NCBI GenBank assembly: GCA_017626655.1
Contig: JAGAIH010000328.1
Location: forward strand, 1 to 14,700
Direction of reading: 5' to 3'
Origin: Clostridia bacterium
GTDB taxonomy: Bacteria; Bacillota_A; Clostridia; Oscillospirales; CAG-272
DNA length: 14,700 nucleotides
Shown here: piece after piece, positions 1-5,741 of the stretch
Layout: each line of letters starts with the position of its first letter
Numbering within the stretch: position 1 is the first letter of the stretch
Position numbers and translations under genes: made by a program
Notes under the pieces: generated by a model
What the model was told of the DNA's origin: nothing
Databases searched by the model: none
The model's input: the letters and a program-made list of their open reading frames with translations, nothing else

Positions 1-1085
1 AGACCGGCGCTTTCGTACATCTCTTCCTTGCGGAAGGAGGTGGTGCGCAGCATTTCGGTAAAAGTGGGCAGGCACTTGCACAGCGTGTCGTAGGCGTCAA
101 AGAAGGCTTCCTTGTCCTCCTGCATATCCTTGTTGTAGGCCAGGGGGATGCCCTTGAGGGTGGTGAGGAGAGCGATGAGGTCGCCGTAGACGCGGCCCGT
201 CTTGCCGCGGATCAGCTCAGCCATGTCGGGGTTCTTCTTCTGGGGCATGATGGAGGAGCCGGTGGTGTAGGCATCCGACAGCTCCACGAACTTGAACTCC
301 CAGCTGGACCACAGGATGATCTCCTCCGAGAAGCGGGAGAGGTGCATCATCAAAAGGGAGCAGGCGGAGATGAACTCCACCGCGAAGTCGCGGTCGGAGA
401 CACCGTCCAGGGAGTTGAGGACGACGCCGTCGAAGCCCAGCTTTTGCGCCTCGAAGCGGCGGTCGGTGTTGTAGGTAGTACCCGCCAGGGCGCAAGAGCC
501 AATGGGGGAGAGGTTCATGCGGCGGCTCACGTCCTTCAGGCGGTCGATGTCGCGGAGGAGCATCATGGCGTAGGCCATGAGGTGGTGGCCGAAGGTAATG
601 GGCTGGGCGCGCTGGAGGTGGGTGTAACCGGGCATGATGGTGGCGGCGTTGGCCTCGGCCTGCTCGGTCAGGGCCTCAATGAGGTCGCGGACGAGGGAGA
701 TGATCTCGGTGATCTCGTCGCGGAGGTACATACGGATATCCAGGGCCACCTGGTCGTTGCGGCTTCTGGCGGTGTGGAGCTTCTTGCCCACGTCCCCCAG
801 CCGCTCGGTCAGCACCTGCTCCACGAACATATGGATATCCTCGCAGGTCATGTCGATGGGGAGAGCGCCCGACTCGATGTCGGTGAGGATCCCCTCCAGA
901 CCCGCGATGAGGGCGTCGGCTTCGGCCTCGGTGATGATATCACAGGCGGCCAGCATAGACGCGTGGGCCATACTGCCCGTGATGTCCTGGCGGTACATAC
1001 GGGAGTCAAAGTGGATAGAGGAATTGAAATCGTCGGCGATCTGATCGGTGTGGCCGTCGGTGCGGCCTGCCCACATTTTTGGCAT
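1..1085 (-). CDS. argH: Argininosuccinate lyase, C-terminal part beyond the window
   Basis: This enzyme splits argininosuccinate into arginine and fumarate, the last step of arginine synthesis, as a cytosolic homotetramer of the fumarase/aspartase superfamily. The window holds 361 residues from the start. The family is usually about 460 long, so roughly 100 C-terminal residues lie off the left edge. Visible landmarks are [11 protein letters not shown] at the N-terminus, the substrate-binding [10 protein letters not shown] (104-113), the catalytic histidine in [10 protein letters not shown] (153-162) and the superfamily signature [10 protein letters not shown] (276-285). The ATG at 1085 is chosen because an AAAGGA ribosome-binding site lies about 11 nt upstream and the protein begins as the family does. 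A perfect sigma-A promoter precedes it. The neighbour on the right is divergent, so this is the first gene of its transcript. Nothing looks damaged in the visible part. Confidence 0.96.
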   Translation of the reverse strand, partial: MPKMWAGRTDGHTDQIADDFNSSIHFDSRMYRQDITGSMAHASMLAACDIITEAEADALIAGLEGILTDIESGALPIDMTCEDIHMFVEQVLTERLGDVGKKLHTARSRNDQVALDIRMYLRDEITEIISLVRDLIEALTEQAEANAATIMPGYTHLQRAQPITFGHHLMAYAMMLLRDIDRLKDVSRRMNLSPIGSCALAGTTYNTDRRFEAQKLGFDGVVLNSLDGVSDRDFAVEFISACSLLMMHLSRFSEEIILWSSWEFKFVELSDAYTTGSSIMPQKKNPDMAELIRGKTGRVYGDLIALLTTLKGIPLAYNKDMQEDKEAFFDAYDTLCKCLPTFTEMLRTTSFRKEEMYESAG

Positions 1086-1132
1086 GGTTTATAGATTCCT
1101 TTCGGTAGGTTCGGTATGCAATGAATGCTACT

Positions 1133-1161
1133 ATTATAGTCCTTTTCCGCCGTTCTGTCAA
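1133..1161 (-). promoter_or_regulatory. Sigma-A promoter of argH
   Basis: On the minus strand TTGACA (1161-1156), a spacer of exactly 17 nt and TATAAT (1138-1133) match the full consensus. The predicted start lies about 40 nt upstream of the argH ATG. No obvious ARG-box operator was identified by eye. Confidence 0.85.
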
Positions 1162-1283
1162 GGGGGATTTGTCATTTTTCGCATATATTCCCGTGGCGGA
1201 CAGGATACGTACAGAGCCGAGGTCCGGCATGTTTTCCTCTTTCTTCACATAGACTGACTTACAGTTTGCTTTGAGGTGGGAAC

Positions 1284-1808
1284 ATGAAAACAAAGATCGG
1301 ACTTTGGCAATTGATGGGTTTCGCTGTGACCTCCCTTGGGGGGACCATTCTGCATTTTCTCTACGATTGGCTGGGACAGTCCCCCTGGATCGCTCTCGTT
1401 TCGGGGGTGAACGAATCCACCTGGGAGCATATGAAGCTGCTTTTCTGGCCCATGCTCCTGTTCGCCGTCGCGCAGGGCTTTTTCTTCAAGGATCGGGGGG
1501 ACTTTTGGTGCGTCAAGCTCCGTGGGATCCTCCTCGGGATGGTGCTGATCCCCGTGGTCTTCTACACCTACAACGGGGTGGTGGGGAAGTCTCCCGACTG
1601 GATCAACATCGCCATTTTCTTTGTGGTGGCGGCGGCGGTGTATATCTATGAGGCGCGGCTATTGGGAAAGGAGGAGATTCCCTGCCGTTCGCCCGGGTGG
1701 GCGGTGGCGGTGCTGGGTGCGCTGGCGGTGCTGTTTGTGGTGTTCACCTTTATCACGCCCGAGATTGGGATCTTTCGGGATCCCTTGACGGGGACCTACG
1801 GGATCTGA
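1284..1808 (+). CDS. DUF6512 family integral membrane protein
   Basis: This is a 174-residue membrane protein of unknown function. About five hydrophobic segments are visible near residues 8-28, 52-68, 80-98, 106-123 and 138-157. The motif GVNESTWEHMKL (41-52), between the first two segments, is the hallmark I associate with the DUF6512 family of Firmicutes membrane proteins. The ATG at 1284 has a GAGGTGG ribosome-binding site 5 nt upstream. The gene is divergent from argH and convergent with the transporter remnant, whose reading frame it overlaps by a few bases at the 3' end. I saw no strong promoter in the 120 bases upstream. No substrate or role can be inferred from the sequence. The family call rests on recognition of the motif, the length and the topology. 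Confidence 0.8.
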   Translation: MKTKIGLWQLMGFAVTSLGGTILHFLYDWLGQSPWIALVSGVNESTWEHMKLLFWPMLLFAVAQGFFFKDRGDFWCVKLRGILLGMVLIPVVFYTYNGVVGKSPDWINIAIFFVVAAAVYIYEARLLGKEEIPCRSPGWAVAVLGALAVLFVVFTFITPEIGIFRDPLTGTYGI

Positions 1809-2143
1809 AAAAACAACCCCACTCCAATTGAAGTGAGGTTGTTCTCATCCGCTTTACAGGCGACCGCCGATCTCGTCCGAGCGGTGTCGGTGATGATGGC
1901 GCTTTTCCGAGAGACAATCACAAAGGGCATGTCCTTTTTGGTGATCCTCTCGCCTGTGTGGGCGGATCTCTTTTTGGTCATGAGGAATACGGCGCCGATC
2001 CCGATCCCCGCGCCCAGATACAGGTAGGAGGCCAGCATGGTGGGGCCTATATGCTGCAGCAGGAGCTTGGAGAGGGGAATATTGATGGCGTAGAGCGCCG
2101 CGGCCAGCACGGCGAAAAAGATGGCTACGATTTTCTTGTTCAT
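1796..2143 (-). pseudogene. Truncated EamA/DMT-family transporter remnant
   Basis: The open frame encodes 115 residues, but only the first 76 or so look like an EamA (drug/metabolite transporter) protein: a first membrane helix (5-22), a helix ending ASYLYLGAGIGIGAVFLM (38-55), and the charged linker ending KKDMPFVI (69-76). Intact members have about 280-300 residues and ten helices. After residue 76 (about base 1916) the frame runs into a polar tail that fits no membrane helix. That tail passes through a structured stretch and the terminator hairpin, ending near 1796. The likely history is a deletion or replacement of the last three-quarters of the gene. The ATG at 2143 keeps an AGAAAGG ribosome-binding site and a perfect promoter, so a short product may still be made. 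A functional two-helix peptide cannot be excluded but seems unlikely. Confidence 0.75.
1808..1843 (-). terminator. Intrinsic terminator of the transporter remnant
   Basis: Read on the minus strand, a 12-bp stem (AACAACCTCACT with AGTGGGGTTGTT, including one U-G pair) closes an 8-nt loop and is followed by TTTTTT. The U-G pair would be a C-A mismatch on the plus strand and the U-tract is on the minus side, so it is oriented for minus-strand transcripts. Its U-tract touches the stop codon of the convergent DUF6512 gene. Confidence 0.8.
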
Positions 2144-2175
2144 GGGGGGCCTTTCTACTGTCGTTCAATGGGGTT

Positions 2176-2204
2176 ATTATACCACACTTTCATGGACATG
2201 TCAA
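2176..2204 (-). promoter_or_regulatory. Sigma-A promoter of the transporter remnant
   Basis: On the minus strand TTGACA (2204-2199), 17 nt and TATAAT (2181-2176) give an exact consensus promoter about 33 nt upstream of the ATG at 2143. It remains intact although the gene downstream is truncated. Confidence 0.85.
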
Positions 2205-2270
2205 TCAGTTTTGCGCGGTTTCTATTGCGGAAGCTCCGACCGCGCTTGAACCGAATGACAGCGTGTAATC

Positions 2271-2304
2271 AAAAAACGGATCCACCCGCTTGTCAGCGGG
2301 TGGA
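2271..2304 (-). terminator. Intrinsic terminator after rtcB
   Basis: A perfect 9-bp stem (TCCACCCGC 2281-2289 with GCGGGTGGA 2296-2304) has a 6-nt loop. On the minus strand it is followed after four bases by a run of six T (2276-2271). It lies 5 bp past the rtcB stop codon. Confidence 0.85.
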
Positions 2305-2309
2305 CAGCG

Positions 2310-3518
2310 TTATTCGGCGGCCTTGAAGTTATAGATGGGCTTGATCCGACAGACGATCTCCGCGGTAGGCCCGATATTCTCCACGATCTCCGATAGGCTT
2401 TTGTAGGCCATGGGGGACTCGTCGAGAGTGTCGGGGACGACACAGGTGGAGTAGATGCCCGCCATCTGGGCCTCATACTCGGCCATGGTCAACCGCTCGA
2501 AGGCGGCAGAGCGGGACATGAGGCGGCCCGCGCCGTGGGGGGCGGAGCGGTTCCAGTCCTCGTTGCCCTTGCCCATACAGATCAGGGAGCCGTCCCGCAT
2601 ATTGATGGGGATGAGGAGCTTTTCACCCTCCTTGGCGGAGACCGCGCCCTTGCGGAGGATCATCTCGTTCACGTCGATGTAATTATGAATGGTCTGAAAG
2701 GTCTCCAGAGCGGTCCACCCGCAGGACTCCAGGATGATCTCAGCCATCTTTTCGCGGTTGCGCTCGGCGAACTGCTGGCAGATATCCACGTCGTGGAGGT
2801 AGTCCTCCATGAAGGAGCCGTAGAGGAAGCAGAGGTCGCGGGGGAGGGTGGGGTCCTTAGCCTTGAAGTCCTTCTCCAGGGCCTTCAGGGTGGCTTGGAT
2901 CTCGGAGCGCCGACCCTCGGCCTTGTAGGTGGCGATGATCTCCTCCCGCTGCTTGAAATATTCCTCCTTGCCCATATTCAGGTCCACGGCGATCTGCTGG
3001 TAGTATTCCGCCACCTGGGTGCCGAGGTTGCGGCTGCCCGAGTGGATGACGAGGTACTTCCCTCCCGCCTCGTCGGTGTCCACCTCGATGAAGTGGTTGC
3101 CGCCGCCCAGGGTACCCAGGGAGCGCTCCAGGCGCTTGGAGTCCTTCAACTGGCGGTAGCAGCGCAGGCGGATCAGGTCGAAGCGCTCCTGCCGTCCCTC
3201 CCAGACATTCCGCCCGCAGGGGATGGAGTGGGCCGCCGCGTCCAGCTTTTCAAAGTCGATCTCAATATTCCCCAGGTAGACGGTGTACATCCCGCACCCG
3301 ATATCCACCCCCACCATGGCGGGGACGATCTTGTCGGTGACGGTCATGGTGGTGCCGATGGTACAGCCCTTGCCCGCGTGGACGTCGGGCATGATACGGA
3401 TCTTGCAATTGGCAAAAGCCTCGGTGTCGCAGACCTCGCGGATCTGCTCCACGGCGCCCTCGTCCACGGTGGTGGCGAAGCACTTGGCGGTGTTATGGGT
3501 TCCGATGATTTCGGTCAT
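2310..3518 (-). CDS. rtcB: RNA-splicing ligase, RtcB family
   Basis: RtcB is a GTP- and Mn2+-dependent RNA ligase that joins 3'-phosphate or 2',3'-cyclic phosphate ends to 5'-OH ends through a histidine-GMP intermediate. It acts in RNA repair in bacteria. The 402-residue protein carries the metal- and GMP-site residues in order: GVDIGCGM with D72 and C75, GGGNHFIEV with H142, HSGSRNLG with H159, HNYIDV with H278, and the guanylylated histidine H328 in APHGAGRLMSR. None is missing. The length of about 400 is that of the shorter bacterial RtcB group. The frame is open 16 codons further upstream, but the ATG at 3518 has GAAAGGAG 6 nt ahead and starts MTEIIG as the family does. Slipin lies upstream on the same strand, across a 412-bp gap filled by a palindromic element, and a terminator follows directly. 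No rtcA (RNA cyclase) or rtcR is visible. Confidence 0.95.
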   Translation of the reverse strand: MTEIIGTHNTAKCFATTVDEGAVEQIREVCDTEAFANCKIRIMPDVHAGKGCTIGTTMTVTDKIVPAMVGVDIGCGMYTVYLGNIEIDFEKLDAAAHSIPCGRNVWEGRQERFDLIRLRCYRQLKDSKRLERSLGTLGGGNHFIEVDTDEAGGKYLVIHSGSRNLGTQVAEYYQQIAVDLNMGKEEYFKQREEIIATYKAEGRRSEIQATLKALEKDFKAKDPTLPRDLCFLYGSFMEDYLHDVDICQQFAERNREKMAEIILESCGWTALETFQTIHNYIDVNEMILRKGAVSAKEGEKLLIPINMRDGSLICMGKGNEDWNRSAPHGAGRLMSRSAAFERLTMAEYEAQMAGIYSTCVVPDTLDESPMAYKSLSEIVENIGPTAEIVCRIKPIYNFKAAE

Positions 3519-3560
3519 GTCTTTCTCCTTTCGTATACGGTCGGGGGATATTCGGTGGTG

Positions 3561-3868
3561 TTTCAAATTTGGGTTTATCGGTCTGACGGAAGAGAGTGAA
3601 ATTGGGAAGGGTGACCCTCATCCGTCACGCCCTTCAGGCGTGCCACCTTCCCCCAGGGGAAGGCAAGTAGTCAGGTATGTTCCTCGTTCTCACAAAACTA
3701 AAAACATACTGATATATATAAGTTTTTGGACAACGTAAAACATAAAAAAGTCTTGCCTTCCCCGCGGGGGAAGGTGCCGACCAGCTCCTGCGGCGGGAGG
3801 CGGATGAGGGTGGATCGTGTCACCGCCTCTTCCGTCAGACCACAGACCTATAAACCCCAATTTGAAAT
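3561..3868. repeat. Palindromic MITE-like repeat element, complete copy
   Basis: The gap between slipin and rtcB holds a long imperfect inverted repeat of about 300 bp. The left end (3561-3594, TTTCAAATTTGGGTTTATCG then GTCTGACGGAAGAG) recurs inverted at the right end (about 3826-3867). Further in, GTGACCCTCATCC (3611-3623) and its inverted partner near 3805-3822 face each other, as do the GC-rich CCTTCCCC/GGGGAAGG palindromes (3646-3663 and about 3755-3773). The AT-rich centre (about 3690-3750) carries no gene. Small hairpins sit inside each arm. A second, partial copy starts near 14520, so this is a dispersed element. No transposase is encoded; mobilisation in trans, as for a MITE, is an inference. 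It starts 42 bp upstream of the rtcB ATG and may affect rtcB expression. Confidence 0.8.
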
Positions 3869-3930
3869 TCGTCTGAATATTCGCACATTCAATCACGTAG
3901 GACCGCAACGCCCCCCGACCGTCATCGGAT

Positions 3931-5034
3931 TCAGACGTTGTTCCCGTTCAGAATAGCGGTAAGCTGTGTAAGAATGTTGCCGTTGCCATTCAAAGTAATG
4001 TTGCCTACGTTCTCGCAGATGCGCTCCACGTATTCCAGCTCCTTGAGCTTGTAGAGGGTCTGGTTCTCCTCCATCAGCTTGGCCGTATTCAGCAGGGAGC
4101 GGGTGGAGGCCACCTCCTCGCGGCGGGTGATGACGTTGGCTTGGGCGCGCTTCTCGGCCACAAGGACGGTGTTCATGATCTCGCGGATCTCACCGGGGAG
4201 GATGATGTCCTTGACCCCCGCGTCGGTGATCTCCACGAACAGATCCCCCTCCTTGGCCTTCAACTTGGCGAACACGAACTGAGACATCTGCTCCTTGCTC
4301 TCCAGAATGTCGTCCAGCTTGTACCTGCCCACGTACTCGCGGAGAGCCAGTTGAGCCGCCACGTGCATCTGCTCCTCGTAATCGTCGATCTCGGTGAGGA
4401 TCTTTACGCAGTCGGTCACGCGGTAGGTGCAGACGAAGTTGACGCGGATGGAAACCTTGTCGGCGGTGAGGATCTCCTGTCCCGTGATGTTCATTTGGGT
4501 CAGGCGGGTGTCCACAAAGCCCACGTCCACCTTGACGGCGTTGTTCCAGAAGTAGTAGGTGCCCGCGTCCAGAATGCGCTCCAGCTTTTTGTTGAAGTAG
4601 AGCCTTGCCTTCTGGTACTCGGCTACCTCCACCTTGGTATACAGGGCAGGGGGGATCTTGGAGAAGATGTGGGTGGGGACGGACTCATCCACCGTGGGGG
4701 TGGAGATGTTCACCAATTTGAATTCATGCTGATCTACCGTCTTCCAGAAGGCGTACTTGCCGCGGTGTAGCACCGAGGAGAATTTGCCGTTGACGTAGTG
4801 AAGGGCCAGCTCTTCGTCGCCCACCTCCACCACCGCCACCTGCTCGGCCACGGCCTTATCCGCCAGCAGGATCTCCAAGGCGCAGTTGGGGCAGAGGACG
4901 GGCTGGTTCAGGTTGTTGACAATGATCTCGCGGCCGCCGAACGCGTGATACTTCCCCGCGCCCAGAAACTTGATGTATTTACCGTTTTTGAAGAGGAAGC
5001 CTCTTTGGTTTTCGTTGATGATAACTTTCTTCAT
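3931..5034 (-). CDS. Slipin-type SPFH/Band-7 domain protein
   Basis: This 367-residue protein belongs to the slipin group of SPFH (stomatin/prohibitin/flotillin/HflK) scaffold proteins. The N-terminal half has three diverged copies of one beta-rich unit built around a 'GKY.F' turn: residues 5-45 (FLGAGKYHAFGG), 69-112 (VLHRGKYAFWK) and 135-175 (ILDAGTYYFWN). The SPFH core follows at about 176-290, then a charged helical stretch with EEVASTRSLLNTAKLMEEN (306-324) and a short Asn/Gly-rich tail. A CPNC pair lies at 48-51. No N-terminal membrane helix is visible, unlike classical stomatins. The open frame extends 29 codons further upstream, but the ATG at 5034 has AGGAGG 10 nt ahead and starts MKKVIINENQRG as I expect for the family. 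It lies upstream of rtcB on the same strand and about 220 nt downstream of an RNA gene. Slipins have been reported in RtcB/Ro-type RNA-repair gene clusters. Confidence 0.88.
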   Translation of the reverse strand: MKKVIINENQRGFLFKNGKYIKFLGAGKYHAFGGREIIVNNLNQPVLCPNCALEILLADKAVAEQVAVVEVGDEELALHYVNGKFSSVLHRGKYAFWKTVDQHEFKLVNISTPTVDESVPTHIFSKIPPALYTKVEVAEYQKARLYFNKKLERILDAGTYYFWNNAVKVDVGFVDTRLTQMNITGQEILTADKVSIRVNFVCTYRVTDCVKILTEIDDYEEQMHVAAQLALREYVGRYKLDDILESKEQMSQFVFAKLKAKEGDLFVEITDAGVKDIILPGEIREIMNTVLVAEKRAQANVITRREEVASTRSLLNTAKLMEENQTLYKLKELEYVERICENVGNITLNGNGNILTQLTAILNGNNV

Positions 5035-5251
5035 GATATGTAATCCTCCTGTAAGGTAGTCTTTTCGTCTCGCCATCATTCCTGCAAAAGCGGCGGCTGA
5101 GGGCTTGAGTGTTACCGTCACGGCGCGGAAAGGAGTCTTTTGGCGCCGATCCGGAAAACACGGTATCCGCTCTCAGGCAGAGCCGCCTTTGCATGGCTCC
5201 GACAGAAAAGCGGGGCTTTCCCATCCTTGCCCGAATGATAGCAGCTTTCTG
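5035..5251 (-). promoter_or_regulatory. Slipin leader with possible extended -10 promoter
   Basis: The 217 bases between the upstream terminator and the slipin ATG contain no credible gene. On the minus strand TGCTATCAT (5243-5235) reads as an extended -10 element, but no good -35 is seen. If used, it gives a leader of about 195 nt with several GC-rich stem possibilities, for example GAGCC with GGCTC and GGCGC with GCGCC. I compared it by memory with the common riboswitch classes and recognised none. Confidence 0.35.
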
Positions 5252-5277
5252 AAAAAACGTTCTCGCACACGAAAGCG
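5252..5277 (-). terminator. Intrinsic terminator of the structured RNA gene
   Basis: On the minus strand CGCTTTCG, loop TGTG and CGAGAACG form an 8-position stem with one C-A mismatch and one wobble pair, followed immediately by TTTTTT (5257-5252). It closes the transcript that starts near 5512. Confidence 0.65.
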
Positions 5278-5512
5278 GACCTTCGCGTACCATTTTTGCG
5301 TCCCGAAGGACAAACCGATCCACCGGCGATACGTCTTTCGACGCACGGCGGGATTCGAACCCGCGGTAACGGGGAGTTGAACCCCATCGAACAGGACCTT
5401 GGTGTAAGCCTCAGTCCACTCGATTGCCCTGTGCAAGCCACCCCCGGCATACGCTTTGGCAGAGCCTCGCGCACCGCTGTGGTTTCATTCACACGCGCTG
5501 TTGGTGTCTTGC
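5252..5512 (-). ncRNA. Structured non-coding RNA with T-arm-like hairpins
   Basis: A stand-alone RNA of about 260 nt is suggested by a promoter at one end, a terminator at the other and dense structure between. On the minus strand the order includes ATCGA pairing with TCGAT around GGAC/GTCC, then GGGG-TTCAACT-CCCC (about 5385-5371), then GCGGG-TTCGAAT-CCCGC (about 5364-5348, a textbook T-arm), then TGCGTC-GAAA-GACGTA with a GNRA loop, then GTCC-TTCG-GGAC with a UUCG loop. It is not a tRNA: no 5' acceptor strand matches the bases after the T-arm, and no anticodon arm folds. I saw no tmRNA tag frame, SRP GGAA domain or RNase P signature. From memory, the complementary strand of this RNA is often mistranslated as hypothetical protein in Clostridia, which suggests a conserved class. 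The raiA motif and a Y-RNA-like molecule are candidates; neither is established. Confidence 0.6.
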
Positions 5513-5518
5513 AAGTGT

Positions 5519-5527
5519 ATTTTACCA
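5519..5527 (-). promoter_or_regulatory. Extended -10 promoter of the structured RNA gene
   Basis: On the minus strand TGGTAAAAT (5527-5519) is an extended -10 element. The -35 is poor (GTGAAT at a 17-nt spacing). It predicts transcription from about 5512 into the structured RNA. Confidence 0.5.
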
Positions 5528-5652
5528 TATTGTGGGGTTGGATTCACGGAAAAAAAGCTGCGAACTCACGGATTTCCAATAATTCTCAAAGAATCATACC
5601 GTTTTTCATGAAAAAATTCTATGCTCTCTATGTGAATGCTTCCCCTCCAAAG
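5528..5652. other. AT-richer spacer without recognised gene
   Basis: This 125-base spacer between the RNA promoter and the ABC terminator carries no credible reading frame on either strand. The only structure seen is a short perfect palindrome, TTTTTCATGAAAAA, near 5602-5615, of unknown meaning. Confidence 0.4.
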
Positions 5653-5727
5653 AAAAAGGGGACGGTCGACCGCCCAATACCATTACACTAACTTAATGCT
5701 ATTGGCCTTTCGGTGAGTCCCCTTTTT
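5653..5727 (-). terminator. Nested long hairpin, terminator of the ABC operon
   Basis: The outer arms AAAAAGGGGAC (5653-5663) and GTCCCCTTTTT (5717-5727) pair perfectly over 11 bp. Inside, CCAATA (5674-5679) pairs with TATTGG (5700-5705) and CATTA (5681-5685) with TAATG (5694-5698). On the minus strand the outer stem ends in a T-run just 15 bp past the ABC stop codon. The near symmetry means it could also stop plus-strand transcripts. The nested arms look more like a small dispersed palindrome than a minimal terminator. Confidence 0.65.
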
Positions 5728-5741
5728 AGTTGGTATTCTCT

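Noticed and set aside
2535..3599. 354-residue plus-strand open frame
   Set aside because: It lies antisense to rtcB, whose active-site motifs are all intact. Its His/Val/Gly/Asp-rich composition is the usual shadow of GC-rich codon usage.
3561..3868. CRISPR array
   Set aside because: The repeats are inverted and nested rather than regularly spaced direct repeats, and no cas genes are present.
5035..5251. Known riboswitch ahead of slipin (glycine, Mn2+, M-box, c-di-AMP, cobalamin types considered)
   Set aside because: None of the conserved core sequences of these classes could be found in the leader by eye.
5338..5430. tRNA gene (Ser/Leu type) suggested by the GCGGGTTCGAATCCCGC T-arm
   Set aside because: The bases after the T-arm have no matching 5' acceptor strand at the right distance, no anticodon arm folds with a U33 loop, and a further GNRA hairpin overlaps the would-be acceptor. 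A structured RNA with a T-arm-like hairpin fits better.
5296..5691. Open frame of 131 residues on the plus strand (and overlapping minus-strand frames of 87-136 residues)
   Set aside because: They run antisense or through the structured RNA, its promoter and the spacer, have no ribosome-binding site, and read like known mistranslations of RNA genes.
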